Of a DNA stretch of 64,000 bases, positions 62,309-64,000 are shown piece after piece. How positions within the stretch are numbered: the stretch's first letter is position 1; the number at the start of each line of letters is the position of its first letter. Position numbers and translations under genes: made by a program. Below the pieces are notes generated by a model, which had not been told where the DNA came from, searched no databases, and was given only the letters and a program-made list of their open reading frames with translations. Location of the stretch: positions 186,001 through 250,000 of the forward strand of contig JADJWG010000001.1 of assembly GCA_016716475.1 (NCBI GenBank), read 5' to 3'. The DNA comes from Phycisphaerales bacterium. Its GTDB lineage: Bacteria; Planctomycetota; Phycisphaerae; UBA1845; Fen-1342.

Positions 62309-63305
62309 TGACTGGCAGCGAATGCGTCTCAGTACAGTTCCTGCGAGCGATCCAGGCTACGCGCTTGAGCTGCGGGTATCCCGACCCGGGATTCGCGTCT
62401 TCCTTGCGCTACAGCAGCCGGGCCAGAACCCGGCGCTGGTCGTAGAACTGCCCGCAGCCATCCGGCCTCGGGCTCTTTCCAGCTTTTCGACGAGGGCGTT
62501 CGAGGTCGTGCTTGCCGCCTTTCCGGGTCTCCCGGATGGACACATCGGTATTGCGATCAACCTCATGGATACAAGCTTCGATGATCTGTTCGCCATGCTG
62601 GCCGATGAGATTCTTGCGGCGGTATCGGATTCATCGAGCCCCGATCAGGCTGTGCAGGCAATCAACCGCTGCATCGCAAGGTGGCGTCGTTTCGTCGATT
62701 CGGGTCGCAGATCGCTTACGGACGAAGAAGTGCGCGGTCTGATCGGAGAACTTGCAGTCCTGGGACGCCTTTCGCGAAGAATCGGGTTCCTGAACGCTCT
62801 GGCCGCCTGGCGTGCTCCGCTGGACTCGATCCGTGACTTCGAGCTCGACAACAGCTCGTTGGAAGTGAAAACCTATCAGGTACAGGCTGGTCCCTCCCTG
62901 CGGATCAATGACCCGGCCCAGCTTGAACCGAGTCCGGAGAGACCGCTTCATCTGTGTGCGGTTCGGCTGGCCCCGACCGATGCCGGGCGGACACTTCCTG
63001 AAGTGATTCGGTTGATCTGCGATACCTATTCATCTCAGCAGAGTGGCATCACCCAACTGGAAGACCTGCTCGCCTCCTACGGCTATCTTGCATCTCAAGC
63101 CCGGACATACACAGACCGCTTCTCGATCGGCCCTGTCCATGTCTTCGCGGTAGATGAGGGCTTTCCACGCATCCGCCCGCTGGCCGTTCCGGCGGGCGTG
63201 GAGGATGTTCGCTTTGCCATTCCGATCGGCGCACTCGCCCGCTACGAGGTTTCCGCAGATGAAGTACTCGGGCCGCCGGCGAGCACACTGGAGGCCGTAA
63301 GCTGA
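62292..63305 (+). CDS. PD-(D/E)XK motif protein (DUF4420-like)
   Basis: A 337-residue protein. ATG 62292 has GGAGG (62281-62285) 6 bases upstream and overlaps the Z1 gene end by 17 bases. The middle contains GLIGELAVLGRLSRR and FELDNSSLEVKTYQVQAG, where D and E-x-K fit the catalytic core of the restriction nuclease fold. HLCAVRLAPTD and ASYGYLASQARTYTDRFSIG follow. The family is the usual fourth component behind Z1 genes and is the likely nuclease of the system. Length is typical. Confidence 0.85.
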   Translation: MPTLLDDWQRMRLSTVPASDPGYALELRVSRPGIRVFLALQQPGQNPALVVELPAAIRPRALSSFSTRAFEVVLAAFPGLPDGHIGIAINLMDTSFDDLFAMLADEILAAVSDSSSPDQAVQAINRCIARWRRFVDSGRRSLTDEEVRGLIGELAVLGRLSRRIGFLNALAAWRAPLDSIRDFELDNSSLEVKTYQVQAGPSLRINDPAQLEPSPERPLHLCAVRLAPTDAGRTLPEVIRLICDTYSSQQSGITQLEDLLASYGYLASQARTYTDRFSIGPVHVFAVDEGFPRIRPLAVPAGVEDVRFAIPIGALARYEVSADEVLGPPASTLEAVS

Positions 63306-64000
63306 TGTCCACTCCCGAGCGGTTCCTGAACACACTGCTGTCTGATGCCTTCGATCACGCGCACGATCCGGAGCATGGCGGGCTGCGACTCTCCGCATTG
63401 CTTGCCACCATTCTGAATTACTTGGAGGATGCGGGCGTGGTCAGCGATCCGAGATCATCCTACCTGTTCCAGGAAGGATCGAATTTTGCAGCTGAATGCC
63501 ACGCTTACGCCTGCGATACCGAAGATGATATTCTCTCGCTGTTCTACTGCGTTGACGCCACTGAATCCATTCCGCTCGGCGACGATGCCGAGGTCACATC
63601 GGTCGGCAAGGAGGCGTTGGACAGGGGTTTCCGCCGCCTCGAATCAGTTGTGAAGCGCGCAAGAGAGGGTAAGCTCGACACCCTCGAGCCATCTCAGGCC
63701 GCCAGTGAGCTGGTTGAGCTTATCAAGGAATGCGAAGCCGCCGGGCGTCAGATCGAACTGCATGTGATTGCAACGGGGACAGTATCGGATCGTGCCGCAT
63801 TCTCGGAGAGCAAGGACAGCTACCGGCGGGAGGTATGGGATGTGGTGCGCCTCGCTCGAACCTGCGGTGCAGGAAGCGGGGAGACGGTTTCGATCAACTT
63901 CTTGGAGGAGTATGGCCAGTCCCTGCCGTGCCTCCTGACCAAAGAGGGCGCAGACGGGATCCGTGTGCTGCTCACCTGCATACATGCTCCCGTTCTTGCG
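63305..64000 (+). CDS. AIPR-family protein, N-terminal part
   Basis: ATG 63305 shares one base with the previous stop, and the frame stays open to the window end (232 residues). The start MSTPERFLNTLLSDAFDHAH is followed by a soluble alpha/beta domain (SNFAAECHAYACDTEDDILS, LFYCVDATESIPLGDDAEV), AGRQIELHVIATGTVSDRAA and SINFLEEYGQSLPCLLT. Position behind a PD-(D/E)XK gene and these segments fit AIPR (abortive infection phage resistance) proteins, which close this operon type. The C-terminal part lies outside. Confidence 0.72.
   Translation, partial: MSTPERFLNTLLSDAFDHAHDPEHGGLRLSALLATILNYLEDAGVVSDPRSSYLFQEGSNFAAECHAYACDTEDDILSLFYCVDATESIPLGDDAEVTSVGKEALDRGFRRLESVVKRAREGKLDTLEPSQAASELVELIKECEAAGRQIELHVIATGTVSDRAAFSESKDSYRREVWDVVRLARTCGAGSGETVSINFLEEYGQSLPCLLTKEGADGIRVLLTCIHAPVLA

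Larger units (their letters stand above)
25014..64000. mobile_element. Integrated conjugative/plasmid-like element inserted at the tmRNA 3' end (right end outside the window or not identified)
   Basis: Left of 25,014 the genes look chromosomal. To the right come an integrase abutting tmRNA, ParB, a coupling ATPase, a MobF relaxase, a RepA initiator, a second serine recombinase, antirestriction and several defence genes. tmRNA 3' ends are classical integration targets. I found no second copy of the tmRNA 3' sequence in the window. Serine integrases can leave only a very short shared core, so the right boundary cannot be set by repeat searching by eye. At least part of the region may be a nested second element. 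Confidence 0.7.

Noticed and set aside
25014..64000. Second copy of the tmRNA 3' sequence as the right attachment site
   Set aside because: Scanning by eye found no match beyond short C-rich coincidences such as 46,547-46,561; the right end is probably outside the window or too short to see.

Overview
The window looks like a chromosomal segment of a high-GC planctomycete or close relative (inference). The grounds are a 23S-5S rRNA operon with no adjacent 16S gene, secreted proteins with dockerin-like or PEP-CTERM-like ends, Ser/Thr kinase-WD40 proteins paired with ECF-type sigma factors, and many small proteins of types I associate with that phylum. No 16S gene is present to settle the placement.

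Left part (1-24,661), mostly chromosomal. A zinc uptake operon (znuA, znuC, znuB) follows the tail of a ribbon-helix-helix protein with paired CxxC motifs. Next come a broken IS66-type remnant (3,129-3,840), an OmpR-type winged-helix protein, and a four-gene operon (4,696-8,800): serine recombinase, a ParB-like gene split by an in-frame TGA, a second ParB/RepB-like gene, and a protein of homing-endonuclease-associated repeats. After that lie an SRAP (YedK/HMCES) gene, small hypotheticals, a DUF3150-like gene, a truncated DUF1257 gene, a glycine-rich secreted protein, an aminotransferase-hydrolase pair, and a stable-RNA operon (promoter, tRNA-Ile, tRNA-Ala, 23S, 5S; all minus strand). Two Ala/Ser-rich exported proteins, an ECF sigma factor, a putative anti-sigma factor and an exported protein lead up to tmRNA (24,662-25,013).

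Right part (25,014 to at least 64,000), a large integrated element. A large serine integrase reads antisense into the tmRNA 3' end, so tmRNA is the likely integration target. Plasmid and conjugation functions follow: ParB, a TraG/VirD4-like coupling ATPase without membrane helices, small membrane proteins, a MobF relaxase-helicase, a RepA-type initiator with iteron-like repeats beside it, and a second large serine recombinase. Cargo includes a sigma factor with a kinase-WD40 protein, an orphan DNA methylase, a Fic protein with a symmetrical array of operator-like repeats, and an ArdC-like antirestriction protein.

The right third is a defence region. A Gabija pair (gajA, gajB) follows a DUF2130 gene. 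A tightly overlapping operon then encodes a winged-helix regulator, a C5 cytosine methyltransferase, Vsr nuclease, a MORC/MutL-type GHKL ATPase, a Z1-domain helicase-like ATPase, a PD-(D/E)XK protein and an AIPR protein that runs off the end. The ATPase gene is cut between its ATP-binding motifs by an ISL3-like insertion sequence flanked by a perfect 8-bp target duplication. Removing the insertion and one duplication copy restores a 513-codon frame, so this looks like a defence system disabled by a clean insertion.
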